Shown here one piece after another: positions 12,056-24,971 of a DNA stretch of 64,000 nt. The stretch spans positions 682,001 to 746,000 of the forward strand of contig NW_027096026.1 in assembly GCF_040115645.1 (NCBI RefSeq). Direction: 5' to 3'. Source of the stretch: Euwallacea fornicatus (Eukaryota > Arthropoda > Insecta > Coleoptera > Curculionidae). The notes below the pieces were generated by a model, which had not been told where the DNA came from, made no database searches, and saw only the letters and a program-made list of their open reading frames with translations. Within the stretch, counting starts at the first letter, position 1. The number at the start of each line of letters is the position of its first letter. Made by a program: the position numbers and the translations under genes.

Positions 12056-14468
12056 GTGTTGTGTCATCTCAAAGATCTCGTCGAGCTGATTAATCTGACG
12101 TTTTGTTTAAGACATTTGGTCAACATTTGTCGAAGTTATCGAGCTTCAAAATTTGAGTGTTTGAGCACTTAAAGTACTCTTTTTCTTAGAAAATCAACAA
12201 GATGCAATCATGATGTGTTGTGTCATCTGAAAGATCTCGTCGAGCTGATTAATCTGACGTTTTGTTTAAGACATTTGGTCATCATTTGTCGAAGTTATCG
12301 AGCTTCAAAATTTGAGTGTTTGAGCACTTAAAGTACTCTTTTTCTTAGAAAATCAACAAGATGCAATCATGATGTGTTGTGTCATCTGAAAGATCTCGTC
12401 GAGCTGATGAATCTGACGTTTTGTTTAAGACATTTGGTCATCATTTGTCGAAGTTATCGAGCTTCAAAATTAGAAAAGTCACACAATTTGAGTATTTCAG
12501 CACTTAAGGTACTGTTTTTCTTAGAAAATCAACAAGATGCAATAATGATGTGTTGTGTCATGTGAAAGATCTCGTCGAGCTGATTAATTTGATACATTGT
12601 TTAAGACATTTGGTCATCATTTGTCGAAGTTATCGAGCTTCAAAATTTGAGTGTTTGAGCACTTAAAGTAGTCTTTTTCTTGGAAATTCAACAAGATGCA
12701 ATCATGATGTGTTGTGTCATCTGAAAGATCTCGTCGAGCTGATTAATCTGACGTTTTGTTTAAGACATTTGGTCATCGTTTGTCGAAGTTATCGAGCTTC
12801 AAAGTTAGAAAAGTCACACAATTTGAGTGTTTCAGCACTTAAAGTACTCTTTTTCTTGGAAATTCAACAAGATGCAATCATGATGTGTTGTGTCATGTGA
12901 AAGATCTCGTCGAGCTGATTAATTTGATACTTTGTTTAAGACATTTGGTCATCGTTTGTCGAAGTTATCGAGCTTCAAAGTTAGAAAAGTCACACAATTT
13001 GAGTGTTTCAGCACTTAAAGTACTCTTTTTCTTGGAAATTCAACAAGATGCAATCATGAAGTGTTGTGTCATGTGAAAGATCTCGTCGAGCTGATTAATT
13101 TGATACTTTGTTTAAGACATTTGGTCATCATTTGTCGAAGTTATCGAGCTTCAAAGTTAGAAAAGTCACACAATTTGAGTGTTTCAGCACTTAAAGTACT
13201 CTTTTTCTTGGAAATTCAACAAGATGCAATCATGATGTGTTGTGTCATCTGAAAGATCTCGTCGAGCTGATTAATCTAACGTTTTGTTTAAGACATTTGG
13301 TCATCGTTTGTCGAAGTTATCGAGCTTCAAAGTTAGAAAAGTCACACAATTTGAGTGTTTCAGCACTTAAAGTACTCTTTTTCTTGGAAATTCAACAAGA
13401 TGCAATCATGATGTGTTGTGTCATGTGAAAGATCTCGTCGAGCTGATTAATTTGATACTTTGTTTAAGACATTTGGTCATCGTTTGTCGAAGTTATCGAG
13501 CTTCAAAGTTAGAAAAGTCACACAATTTGAGTGTTTCAGCACTTAAAGTACTCTTTTTCTTGGAAATTCAACAAGATGCAATCATGAAGTGTTGTGTCAT
13601 GTGAAAGATCTCGTCGAGCTGATTAATTTGATACTTTGTTTAAGACATTTGGTCATCATTTGTCGAAGTTATCGAGCTTCAAAGTTAGAAAAGTCACACA
13701 ATTTGAGTGTTTCAGCACTTAAAGTACTCTTTTTCTTGGAAATTCAACAAGATGCAATCATGATGTGTTGTGTCATCTGAAAGATCTCGTCGAGCTGATT
13801 AATCTGACGTTTTGTTTAACACATTTGGTCATCGTTTGTCGAAGTTATCGAGCTTCAAAGTTAGAAAAGTCACACAATTTGAGTGTTTCAGCACTTAAAG
13901 TACTCTTTTTCTTGGAAATTCAACAAGATGCAATCATGATGTGTTGTGTCATCTGAAAGATCTCGTCGAGCTGATTAATCTAACGTTTTGTTTAAGACAT
14001 TTGGTCATCGTTTGTCGAAGTTATCGAGCTTCAAAGTTAGAAAAGTCACACAATTTGAGTGTTTCAGCACTTAAAGTACTCTTTTTCTTGGAAATTCAAC
14101 AAGATGCAATCATGATGTGTTGTGTCATCTGAAAGATCTCGTCGAGCTGATTAATTTGATACTTTGTTTAAGACATTTGGTCATCGTTTGTCGAAGTTAT
14201 CGAGCTTCAAAATTAGAAAAGTCACACAATTTGAGTGTTTCAGCACTTAAAGTACTCTTTTTCTTGGAAATTCAACAAGATGCAATCATGATGTGTTGTG
14301 TCATCTGAAAGATCTCGTCGAGCTGATTAATTTGATACTTTGTTTAAGACATTTGGTCATCGTTTGTCGAAGTTATCGAGCTTCAAAGTTAGAAAAGTCA
14401 CACAATTTGAGTGTTTCAGCACTTAAAGTACTCTTTTTCTTGGAAATTCAACAAGATGCAATCATGAT
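12056..14468 (+). repeat. S S L S head followed by ten consecutive L monomers
   Basis: Begins with copy 2 of the S S L S head, then L units at 12709 through 14293. Within the L run are two 528-bp trimers (12885, 13413) and a closing group (14117, 14293) with gtcatctg and taatttgatac. The unit at 14117 has aaaattagaaaag, an A in the first base of the 17-bp block. Confidence 0.85.
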
Positions 14469-17400
14469 GTGTTGTGTCATCTCAAAGATCTCGTCGAGCT
14501 GATTAATCTGACGTTTTGTTTAAGACATTTGGTCAACATTTGTCGAAGTTATCGAGCTTCAAAATTTGAGTGTTTGAGCACTTAAAGTACTCTTTTTCTT
14601 AGAAAATCAACAAGATGCAATCATGATGTGTTGTGTCATCTGAAAGATCTCGTCGAGCTGATGAATCTAACGTTTTGTTTAAGACATTTGGTCATCGTTT
14701 GTCGAAGTTATCGAGCTTCAAAGTTAGAAAAGTCACACAATTTGAGTGTTTCAGCACTTAAAGTACTCTTTTTCTTGGAAATTCAACAAGATGCAATCAT
14801 GATGTGTTGTGTCATCTGAAAGATCTCGTCGAGCTGATTAATTTGATACTTTGTTTAAGACATTTGGTCATCGTTTGTCGAAGTTATCGAGCTTCAAAGT
14901 TAGAAAAGTCACACAATTTGAGTGTTTCAGCACTTAAAGTACTCTTTTTCTTGGAAATTCAACAAGATGCAATCATGATGTGTTGTGTCATCTGAAAGAT
15001 CTCGTCGAGCTGATTAATCTGACGTTTTGTTTAAGACATTTGGTCATCATTTGTCGAAGTTATCGAGCTTCAAAATTTGAGTGTTTGAGCACTTAAAGTA
15101 CTCTTTTTCTTAGAAAATCAACAAGATGCAATCATGATGTGTTGTGTCATCTGAAAGATCTCGTCGAGCTGATGAATCTGACGTTTTGTTTAAGACATTT
15201 GGTCATCATTTGTCGAAGTTATCGAGCTTCAAAGTTAGAAAAGTCACACAATTTGAGTGTTTCAGCACTTAAAGTACTCTTTTTCTTGGAAATTCAACAA
15301 GATGCAATCATGATGTGTAGTGTCATCTGAAAGACCTCGTCGAGCTGATTAATCTGACGTTTTGTTTAAGACATTTGGTCATCGTTTGTCGAAGTTATCG
15401 AGCTTCAAAGTTAGAAAAGTCACACAATTTGAGTGTTTCAGCACTTAAGGTACTGTTTTTCTTAGAAAATCAACAAGATGCAATCATGATGTGTTGTGTC
15501 ATGTGAAAGATCTCGTCGAGCTGATTAATTTGATACTTTGTTTAAGACATTTGGTCATCATTTGTCGAAGTAATCGAGCTTCAAAATTTGAGTGTTTGAG
15601 CACTTAAAGAACTATTTTTCTTGGAAATTCAACAAGATGCAATCATGATGTGTTGTGTCATCTGAAAGATCTCGTCGAGCTGATTAATCTGACGTTTTGT
15701 TTAAGACATTTGGTCATCGTTTGTCGAAGTTATCGAGCTTCAAAGTTAGAAAAGTCACACAATTTGAGTGTTTCAGCACTTAAAGTACTCTTTTTCTTGG
15801 AAATTCAACAAGATGCAATCATGATGTGTTGTGTCATCTGAAAGATCTCGTCGAGCTGATTAATCTGACGTTTTGTTTAAGACATTTGGTCATCGTTTGT
15901 CGAAGTTATCGAGCTTCAAAGTTAGAAAAGTCACACAATTTGAGTGTTTCAGCACTTAAAGTACTCTTTTTCTTGGAAATTCAACAAGATGCAATCATGA
16001 TGTGTTGTGTCATCTCAAAGATCTCGTCGAGCTGATTAATCTGACGTTTTGTTTAAGACATTTGGTCATCATTTGTCGAAGTTATCGAGCTTCAAAATTT
16101 GAGTGTTTGAGCACTTAAAGTACTCTTTTTCTTGGAAATTCAACAAGATGCAATCATGATGTGTTGTGTCATCTGAAAGATCTCGTCGAGCTGATGAATC
16201 TGACGTTTTGTTTAAGACATTTGGTCATCATTTGTCGAAGTTATCGAGCTTCAAAATTTGAGTGTTTGAGCACTTAAAGTACTCTTTTTCTTGGAAATTC
16301 AACAAGATGCAATCATGATGTGTTGTGTCATCTGAAAGATCTCGTCGAGCTGATGAATCTGACGTTTTGTTTAAGACATTTGGTCATCATTTGTCGAAGT
16401 TATCGAGCTTCAAAATTTGAGTGTTTGAGCACTTAAAGTACTCTTTTTCTTGGAAATTCAACAAGATGCAATCATGATGTGTAGTGTCATCTGAAAGACC
16501 TCGTCGAGCTGATTAATCTGACGTTTTGTTTAAGACATTTGGTCATCATTTGTCGAAGTTATCGAGCTTCAAAGTTAGAAAAGTCACACAATTTGAGTGT
16601 TTCAGCACTTAAAGTACTCTTTTTCTTGGAAATTCAACAAGATGCAATCATGATGTGTAGTGTCATCTGAAAGACCTCGTCGAGCTGATTAATCTGACGT
16701 TTTGTTTAAGACATTTGGTCATCGTTTGTCGAAGTTATCGAGCTTCAAAGTTAGAAAAGTCACACAATTTGAGTGTTTCAGCACTTAAGGTACTGTTTTT
16801 CTTAGAAAATCAACAAGATGCAATCATGATGTGTTGTGTCATGTGAAAGATCTCGTCGAGCTGATTAATTTGATACTTTGTTTAAGACATTTGGTCATCA
16901 TTTGTCGAAGTAATCGAGCTTCAAAATTTGAGTGTTTGAGCACTTAAAGAACTATTTTTCTTGGAAATTCAACAAGATGCAATCATGATGTGTTGTGTCA
17001 TCTGAAAGATCTCGTCGAGCTGATTAATCTGACGTTTTGTTTAAGACATTTGGTCATCGTTTGTCGAAGTTATCGAGCTTCAAAGTTAGAAAAGTCACAC
17101 AATTTGAGTGTTTCAGCACTTAAAGTACTCTTTTTGTTGGAAATTCAACAAGATGCTTCATGATATGTAGTGTCATCTGAAATACCTCGTCGAGCTGATT
17201 GATCTGACGTTTTGTTTAAGACATTTGGTCATCGTTTGTCGAAGTTATCGAGCTTCAAAGTTAGAAAAGTCACACAATTTGAGTGTTTCAGCACTTAAAG
17301 TACTCTTTTTCTTGGAAATTCAACAAGATGCAATCATGATGTGTTGTGTCATCTGAAAGATCTCGTCGAGCTGATTAATCTAACGTTTTGTTTAAGACAT

Positions 17401-17692
17401 TTGGTCATCGTTTGTCGAAGTTATCGAGCTTCAAAGTTAGAAAAGTCACACAATTTGAGTGTTTCAGCACTTAAAGTACTCTTTTTCTTAGAAAATCAAC
17501 AAGATGCAATCATGATGTGTTGTGTCATCTGAAAGATCTCGTCGAGCTGATTAATCTAACGTTTTGTTTAAGACATTTGGTCATCGTTTGTCGAAGTTAT
17601 CGAGCTTCAAAGTTAGAAAAGTCACACAATTTGAGTGTTTCAGCACTTAAAGTACTCTTTTTCTTAGAAAATCAACAAGATGCAATCATGAT
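14469..17692 (+). repeat. Mixed L/S segment with relocated blocks of the 3.4-kb repeat
   Basis: Order is S L L S L L S L L S S S L L S L(175) L L L. It contains ggtactg/aagtaatcgag/gaactattt triplets at 15315-15649 and 16655-16989, like those at 907-1241 and 4325-4659. The three tandem S units at 16002-16478 resemble 3655-3972. The two closing L units (17341 and 17517) share ctaacg and the ttagaaaatc haplotype and are nearly alike. Confidence 0.82.
16990..17164 (+). repeat. 175-bp L monomer with one-base deletion, copy 3
   Basis: Third and last copy of the deletion monomer, 12330 bp from copy 1. The surrounding five-monomer block 16479-17340 (L L S L L) matches 4149-5010 and 7566-8427. On the right the match stops: 17341 begins gtgttgtgtcatctg with ctaacg, whereas 5011 begins gtgttgtgtcatgtg. 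Confidence 0.92.
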
Positions 17693-19242
17693 GTGTTGTG
17701 TCATGTGAAAGATCTCGTCGAGCTGATTAATTTGATACTTTGTTTAAGACATTTGGTCATCATTTGTCGAAGTTATCGAGCTTCAAAATTTGAGTGTTTG
17801 AGCACTTAAAGTACTCTTTTTCTTAGAAAATCAACAAGATGTAATCATGATGTGTTATGTCATGTGAAAGATCTCGTCGAGCTGAGTAATCTGACGTTTT
17901 GTTTAAGACATTTAGTCATCATTTGTCGAAGTTATCGAGCTTCAAAATTTGAGTGTTTCAGCACTTAAAGTACTCTTTTTCTTGGAAATTCAACAAGATG
18001 CAATCATGATGTGTAGTGTCATCTGAAAGATCTCGTCGAGCTGATTAATCTGACGTTTTGTTTAAGACATTTGGTCATCATTTGTCGAAGTTATCGAGCT
18101 TCAAAGTTAGAAAAGTCACACAATTTGAGTGTTTCAGCACTTAAAGTACTCTTTTTCGTAGAAAATCAACAAGATGCAATCATGATGTGTTGTGTCATCT
18201 GAAAGATCTCGTCGAGCTGATTAATCTGACGTTTTGTTTAAGAAATTTGGTCATCGTTTGTCGAAGTTATCGAGCTTCAAAGTTAGAAAAGTCACACAAT
18301 TTGAGTGTTTCAGCAATTAAAGTACTCTTTTTCTTAGAAAATCAACAAGATGCAATCATGATGTGTTGTGTCATCTGAAAGATCTCGTCGAGCTGATTAA
18401 TCTGACGTTTTGTTTAAGACATTTGGTGATCGTTTGTCGAAGTTATCGAGCTTCAAAGTTAGAAAAGTCACACAATTTGAGTATTTCAGCACTTAAAGTA
18501 CTCTTTTTCTTGGAAATTCAACAAGATGCAATCATGATGCGTAGTGTCATCTGAAAGACCTCGTCGAGCTGATTAATCTGACGTTTTGTTTAACACATTT
18601 GGTCATCATTTGTCGAAGTTATCGAGCTTCAAAGTTAGAAAAGTCACACAATTTGAGTGTTTCAGCACTTAAAGTACTCTTTTTCTTGGAAATTCAACAA
18701 GATGCAATCATGATGTGTAGTGTCATCTGAAAGACCTCGTCGAGCTGATTAATCTGACGTTTTGTTTAACACATTTGGTCATCATTTGTCGAAGTTATCG
18801 AGCTTCAAAGTTAGAAAAGTCACACAATTTGAGTGTTTCAGCACTTAAAGTACTCTTTTTCTTGGAAATTCAACAAGATGCAATCATGATGCGTAGTGTC
18901 ATCTGAAAGACCTCGTCGAGCTGATTAATCTGACGTTTTGTTTAACACATTTGGTCATCATTTGTCGAAGTTATCGAGCTTCAAAGTTAGAAAAGTCACA
19001 CAATTTGAGTGTTTCAGCACTTAAAGTACTCTTTTTCTTGGAAATTCAACAAGATGCAATCATGATGTGTAGTGTCATCTGAAAGATCTCGTCGAGCTGA
19101 TTAATCTAACGTTTTGTTTAAGACATTTGGTCATCGTTTGTCGAAGTTATCGAGCTTCAAAGTTAGAAAAGTCACACAATTTGAGTGTTTCAGCACTTAA
19201 GGTACTGTTTTTCTTAGAAAATCAACAAGATGCAATCATGAT
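17693..19242 (+). repeat. 1550-bp higher-order repeat, copy 1 (9 monomers)
   Basis: Two S units, then seven L units. Markers: gatgtaatcatg and gttatgtc at the first/second S boundary, gagtaatctg with ttagtc in the second S, ttcgtag in 18011, agaaatttgg with gcaattaaag in 18187, and ttggtgatc in 18363. Units at 18539, 18715, 18891 and 19067 alternate gcgtag and gtgtag starts, giving a 352-bp dimer. Confidence 0.85.
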
Positions 19243-20792
19243 GTGTTGTGTCATGTGAAAGATCTCGTCGAGCTGATTAATTTGATACTTTGTTTAAGAC
19301 ATTTGGTCATCATTTGTCGAAGTTATCGAGCTTCAAAATTTGAGTGTTTGAGCACTTAAAGTACTCTTTTTCTTAGAAAATCAACAAGATGTAATCATGA
19401 TGTGTTATGTCATGTGAAAGATCTCGTCGAGCTGAGTAATCTGACGTTTTGTTTAAGACATTTAGTCATCATTTGTCGAAGTTATCGAGCTTCAAAATTT
19501 GAGTGTTTCAGCACTTAAAGTACTCTTTTTCTTGGAAATTCAACAAGATGCAATCATGATGTGTAGTGTCATCTGAAAGATCTCGTCGAGCTGATTAATC
19601 TGACGTTTTGTTTAAGACATTTGGTCATCATTTGTCGAAGTTATCGAGCTTCAAAGTTAGAAAAGTCACACAATTTGAGTGTTTCAGCACTTAAAGTACT
19701 CTTTTTCGTAGAAAATCAACAAGATGCAATCATGATGTGTTGTGTCATCTGAAAGATCTCGTCGAGCTGATTAATCTGACGTTTTGTTTAAGAAATTTGG
19801 TCATCGTTTGTCGAAGTTATCGAGCTTCAAAGTTAGAAAAGTCACACAATTTGAGTGTTTCAGCAATTAAAGTACTCTTTTTCTTAGAAAATCAACAAGA
19901 TGCAATCATGATGTGTTGTGTCATCTGAAAGATCTCGTCGAGCTGATTAATCTGACGTTTTGTTTAAGACATTTGGTGATCGTTTGTCGAAGTTATCGAG
20001 CTTCAAAGTTAGAAAAGTCACACAATTTGAGTGTTTCAGCACTTAAAGTACTCTTTTTCTTGGAAATTCAACAAGATGCAATCATGATGTGTAGTGTCAT
20101 CTGAAAGACCTCGTCGAGCTGATTAATCTGACGTTTTGTTTAACACATTTGGTCATCATTTGTCGAAGTTATCGAGCTTCAAAGTTAGAAAAGTCACACA
20201 ATTTGAGTGTTTCAGCACTTAAAGTACTCTTTTTCTTGGAAATTCAACAAGATGCAATCATGATGCGTAGTGTCATCTGAAAGACCTCGTCGAGCTGATT
20301 AATCTGACGTTTTGTTTAACACATTTGGTCATCATTTGTCGAAGTTATCGAGCTTCAAAGTTAGAAAAGTCACACAATTTGAGTGTTTCAGCACTTAAAG
20401 TACTCTTTTTCTTAGAAAATCAACAAGATGCAATCATGATGTGTAGTGTCATCTGAAAGATCTCGTCGAGCTGATTAATCTGACGTTTTGTTTAACACAT
20501 TTGGTCATCATTTGTCGAAGTTATCGAGCTTCAAAGTTAGAAAAGTCACACAATTTGAGTGTTTCAGCAATTAAAGTACTCTTTTTCTTAGAAAATCAAC
20601 AAGATGCAATCATGATATGTAGTGTCATCTGAAAGATCTCGTCGAGCTGATTGATCTGACGTTTTGTTTAAGACATTTGGTCATCGTTTGTCGAAGTTAT
20701 CGAGCTTCAAAGTTAAAAAAGTCACACAATTTGAGTGTTTCAGCACTTAAGGTACTCTTTTTCTTAGAAAATCAACAAGATGCAATCATGAT
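19243..20792 (+). repeat. 1550-bp higher-order repeat, copy 2 with a one-monomer shift
   Basis: S S L L L matches copy 1 at offset 1550 through 19913. From 20089 the gcgtag/gtgtag alternation fits copy 1 better at offset 1374, one L monomer less. The last unit here, 20617, is a new type (starts atgtag, has attgatctg, agttaaaaaag and ggtactc) that opens the next region. Confidence 0.8.
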
Positions 20793-22819
20793 GTGTTGTG
20801 TCATGTGAAAGATCTCGTCGAGCTGATTAATTTGATACTTTGTTTAAGACATTTGGTCATCATTTGTCGAAGTTATCGAGCTTCAAAATTTGAGTGTTTG
20901 AGCACTTAAAGTACTATTTTTCTTGGAAATTCAACAAGATGCAATCATGATGTGTTGTGTCATCTGAAAGATCTCGTCGAGCTGATTAATCTGACGTTTT
21001 GTTTAAGAAATTTGGTCATCGTTTGTCGAAGTTATCGAGCTTCAAAGTTAGAAAAGTCACACAATTTGAGTGTTTCAGCAATTAAAGTACTCTTTTTCTT
21101 AGAAAATCAACAAGATGCAATCATGATATGTAGTGTCATCTGAAAGATCTCGTCGAGCTGATTGATCTGACGTTTTGTTTAAGACATTTGGTCATCGTTT
21201 GTCGAAGTTATCGAGCTTCAAAGTTAAAAAAGTCACACAATTTGAGTGTTTCAGCACTTAAGGTACTCTTTTTCTTAGAAAATCAACAAGATGCAATCAT
21301 GATGTGTTGTGTCATGTGAAAGATCTCGTCGAGCTGATTAATTTGATACTTTGTTTAAGACATTTGGTCATCATTTGTCGAAGTTATCGAGCTTCAAAAT
21401 TTGAGTGTTTGAGCACTTAAAGTACTATTTTTCTTGGAAATTCAACAAGATGCAATCATGATGTGTTGTGTCATCTGAAAGATCTCGTCGAGCTGATTAA
21501 TCTGACGTTTTGTTTAAGACATTTGGTCAACATTTGTCGAAGTTATCGAGCTTCAAAGTTAGAAAAGTCACACAATTTGAGTGTTTCAGCAATTAAAGTA
21601 CTCTTTTTCTTAGAAAATCAACAAGATGCAATCATGATATGTAGTGTCATCTGAAAGATCTCGTCGAGCTGATTAATCTGACGTTTTGTTTAAGACATTT
21701 GGTCAACATTTGTCGAAGTTATCGAGCTTCAAAGTTAGAAAAGTCACACAATTTGAGTGTTTCAGCACTTAAGGTACTCTTTTTCTTAGAAAATCAACAA
21801 GATGCAATCATGATGTGTTGTGTCATCTGAAAGATCTCGTCGAGCTGATTAATCTGACGTTTTGTTTAAGACATTTGGTCATCATTTGTCGAAGTTATCG
21901 AGCTTCAAAATTTGAGTGTTTGAGCACTTAAAGTACTCTTTTTCTTAGAAAATCAACAAGATGTAATCATGATGTGTTATGTCATGTGAAAGATCTCGTC
22001 GAGCTGAGTAATCTGACGTTTTGTTTAAGACATTTAGTCATCATTTGTCGAAGTTATCGAGCTTCAAAATTTGAGTGTTTCAGCACTTAAAGTACTCTTT
22101 TTCTTGGAAATTCAACAAGATGCAATCATGATGTGTTGTGTCATCTGAAAGATCTCGTCGAGCTGATTAATCTGACGTTTTGTTTAAGAAATTTGGTCAT
22201 CGTTTGTCGAAGTTATCGAGCTTCAAAGTTAGAAAAGTCACACAATTTGAGTGTTTCAGCAATTAAAGTACTCTTTTTCTTAGAAAATCAACAAGATGCA
22301 ATCATGATATGTAGTGTCATCTGAAAGATCTCGTCGAGCTGATTGATCTGACGTTTTGTTTAAGACATTTGGTCATCGTTTGTCGAAGTTATCGAGCTTC
22401 AAAGTTAAAAAAGTCACACAATTTGAGTGTTTCAGCACTTAAGGTACTCTTTTTCTTAGAAAATCAACAAGATGCAATCATGATGTGTTGTGTCATGTGA
22501 AAGATCTCGTCGAGCTGATTAATTTGATACTTTGTTTAAGACATTTGGTCATCATTTGTCGAAGTTATCGAGCTTCAAAATTTGAGTGTTTGAGCACTTA
22601 AAGTACTATTTTTCTTGGAAATTCAACAAGATGCAATCATGATGTGTTGTGTCATCTGAAAGATCTCGTCGAGCTGATTAATCTGACGTTTTGTTTAAGA
22701 CATTTGGTCAACATTTGTCGAAGTTATCGAGCTTCAAAGTTAGAAAAGTCACACAATTTGAGTGTTTCAGCACTTAAGGTACTCTTTTTCTTAGAAAATC
22801 AACAAGATGCAATCATGAT
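20617..22819 (+). repeat. 511-bp and 1181-bp higher-order repeats
   Basis: The triplet L S L at 20617 recurs at 21128 (511 bp: attgatctg/agttaaaaaag unit, then S, then L). A larger seven-monomer unit (4 L + 3 S, 1181 bp) starts at 20952 and recurs at 22133. Both copies begin with the agaaatttgg/gcaattaaag unit and include gtcaacattt at 21463 and 22644. In the second copy the 22644 unit has gcacttaagg where the first has gcaattaaag. Confidence 0.8.
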
Positions 22820-24971
22820 GTGTTGTGTCATCTGAAAGATCTCGTCGAGCTGATTAATCTGACGTTTTGTTTAAGACATTTGGTCATCATTTGTCGAAGT
22901 TATCGAGCTTCAAAATTTGAGTGTTTGAGCACTTAAAGTACTCTTTTTCTTAGAAAATCAACAAGATGCAATCATGATGTGTTGTGTCATGTGAAAGATC
23001 TCGTCGAGCTGATTAATTTGATACTTTGTTTAAGACATTTGGTCATCATTTGTCGAAGTTATCGAGCTTCAAAATTTGAGTGTTTGAGCACTTAAAGTAC
23101 TATTTTTCTTGGAAATTCAACAAGATGCAATCATGATATGTAGTGTCATCTGAAAGATCTCGTCGAGCTGAGTAATCTGACGTTTTGTTTAAGACATTTA
23201 GTCATCATTTGTCGAAGTTATCGAGCTTCAAAGTTAGAAAAGTCACACAATTTGAGTGTTTCAGCACTTAAGGTACTCTTTTTCTTAGAAAATCAACAAG
23301 ATGCAATCATGATGTGTTGTGTCATCTGAAAGATCTCGTCGAGCTGATTAATCTGACGTTTTGTTTAAGACATTTGGTCATCATTTGTCGAAGTTATCGA
23401 GCTTCAAAATTTGAGTGTTTGAGCACTTAAAGTACTCTTTTTCTTAGAAAATCAACAAGATGCAATCATGATGTGTTGTGTCATCTGAAAGATCTCGTCG
23501 AGCTGATTAATCTGACGTTTTGTTTAACACATTTGGTCATCATTTGTCGAAGTTATCGAGCTTCAAAGTTAGAAAAGTCACACAATTTGAGTGTTTCAGC
23601 ACTTAAAGTACTCTTTTTCTTAGAAAATCAACAAGATGCAATCATGATGTGTTGTGTCATGTGAAAGATCTCGTCGAGCTGATTAATTTGATACTTTGTT
23701 TAAGACATTTGGTCATCATTTGTCGAAGTTATCGAGCTTCAAAATTTGAGTGTTTGAGCACTTAAAGTACTATTTTTCTTGGAAATTCAACAAGATGCAA
23801 TCATGATATGTAGTGTCATCTGAAAGATCTCGTCGAGCTGAGTAATCTGACGTTTTGTTTAAGACATTTAGTCATCATTTGTCGAAGTTATCGAGCTTCA
23901 AAGTTAGAAAAGTCACACAATTTGAGTGTTTCAGCACTTAAGGTACTCTTTTTCTTAGAAAATCAACAAGATGCAATCATGATGTGTTGTGTCATCTGAA
24001 AGATCTCGTCGAGCTGATTAATCTGACGTTTTGTTTAAGACATTTGGTCATCATTTGTCGAAGTTATCGAGCTTCAAAATTTGAGTGTTTGAGCACTTAA
24101 AGTACTCTTTTTCTTAGAAAATCAACAAGATGCAATCATGATGTGTTGTGTCATGTGAAAGATCTCGTCGAGCTGATTAATTTGATACTTTGTTTAAGAC
24201 ATTTGGTCATCATTTGTCGAAGTTATCGAGCTTCAAAATTTGAGTGTTTGAGCACTTAAAGTACTATTTTTCTTGGAAATTCAACAAGATGCAATCATGA
24301 TATGTAGTGTCATCTGAAAGATCTCGTCGAGCTGAGTAATCTGACGTTTTGTTTAAGACATTTAGTCATCATTTGTCGAAGTTATCGAGCTTCAAAGTTA
24401 GAAAAGTCACACAATTTGAGTGTTTCAGCACTTAAGGTACTCTTTTTCTTAGAAAATCAACAAGATGCAATCATGATGTGTTGTGTCATCTGAAAGATCT
24501 CGTCGAGCTGATTAATCTGACGTTTTGTTTAAGACATTTGGTCATCATTTGTCGAAGTTATCGAGCTTCAAAATTTGAGTGTTTGAGCACTTAAAGTACT
24601 CTTTTTCTTAGAAAATCAACAAGATGCAATCATGATGTGTTGTGTCATCTGAAAGATCTCGTCGAGCTGATTAATCTGACGTTTTGTTTAACACATTTGG
24701 TCATCATTTGTCGAAGTTATCGAGCTTCAAAGTTAGAAAAGTCACACAATTTGAGTGTTTCAGCACTTAAAGTACTCTTTTTCTTAGAAAATCAACAAGA
24801 TGCAATCATGATGTGTTGTGTCATGTGAAAGATCTCGTCGAGCTGATTAATTTGATACTTTGTTTAAGACATTTGGTCATCATTTGTCGAAGTTATCGAG
24901 CTTCAAAATTTGAGTGTTTGAGCACTTAAAGTACTATTTTTCTTGGAAATTCAACAAGATGCAATCATGAT
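21463..24971 (+). repeat. 3509-bp higher-order repeat, unit 1 (21 monomers)
   Basis: Ten L and eleven S units sum to 3509 bp. From 22820 it is an alternating L/S tract in which L units (23138, 23808, 24302) start atgtag and have gagtaatctg with ttagtc, and L units at 23473 and 24637 have aacacattt. Sub-repeats of 670 and 494 bp sum to 1164 bp (23473 to 24637). Confidence 0.82.
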
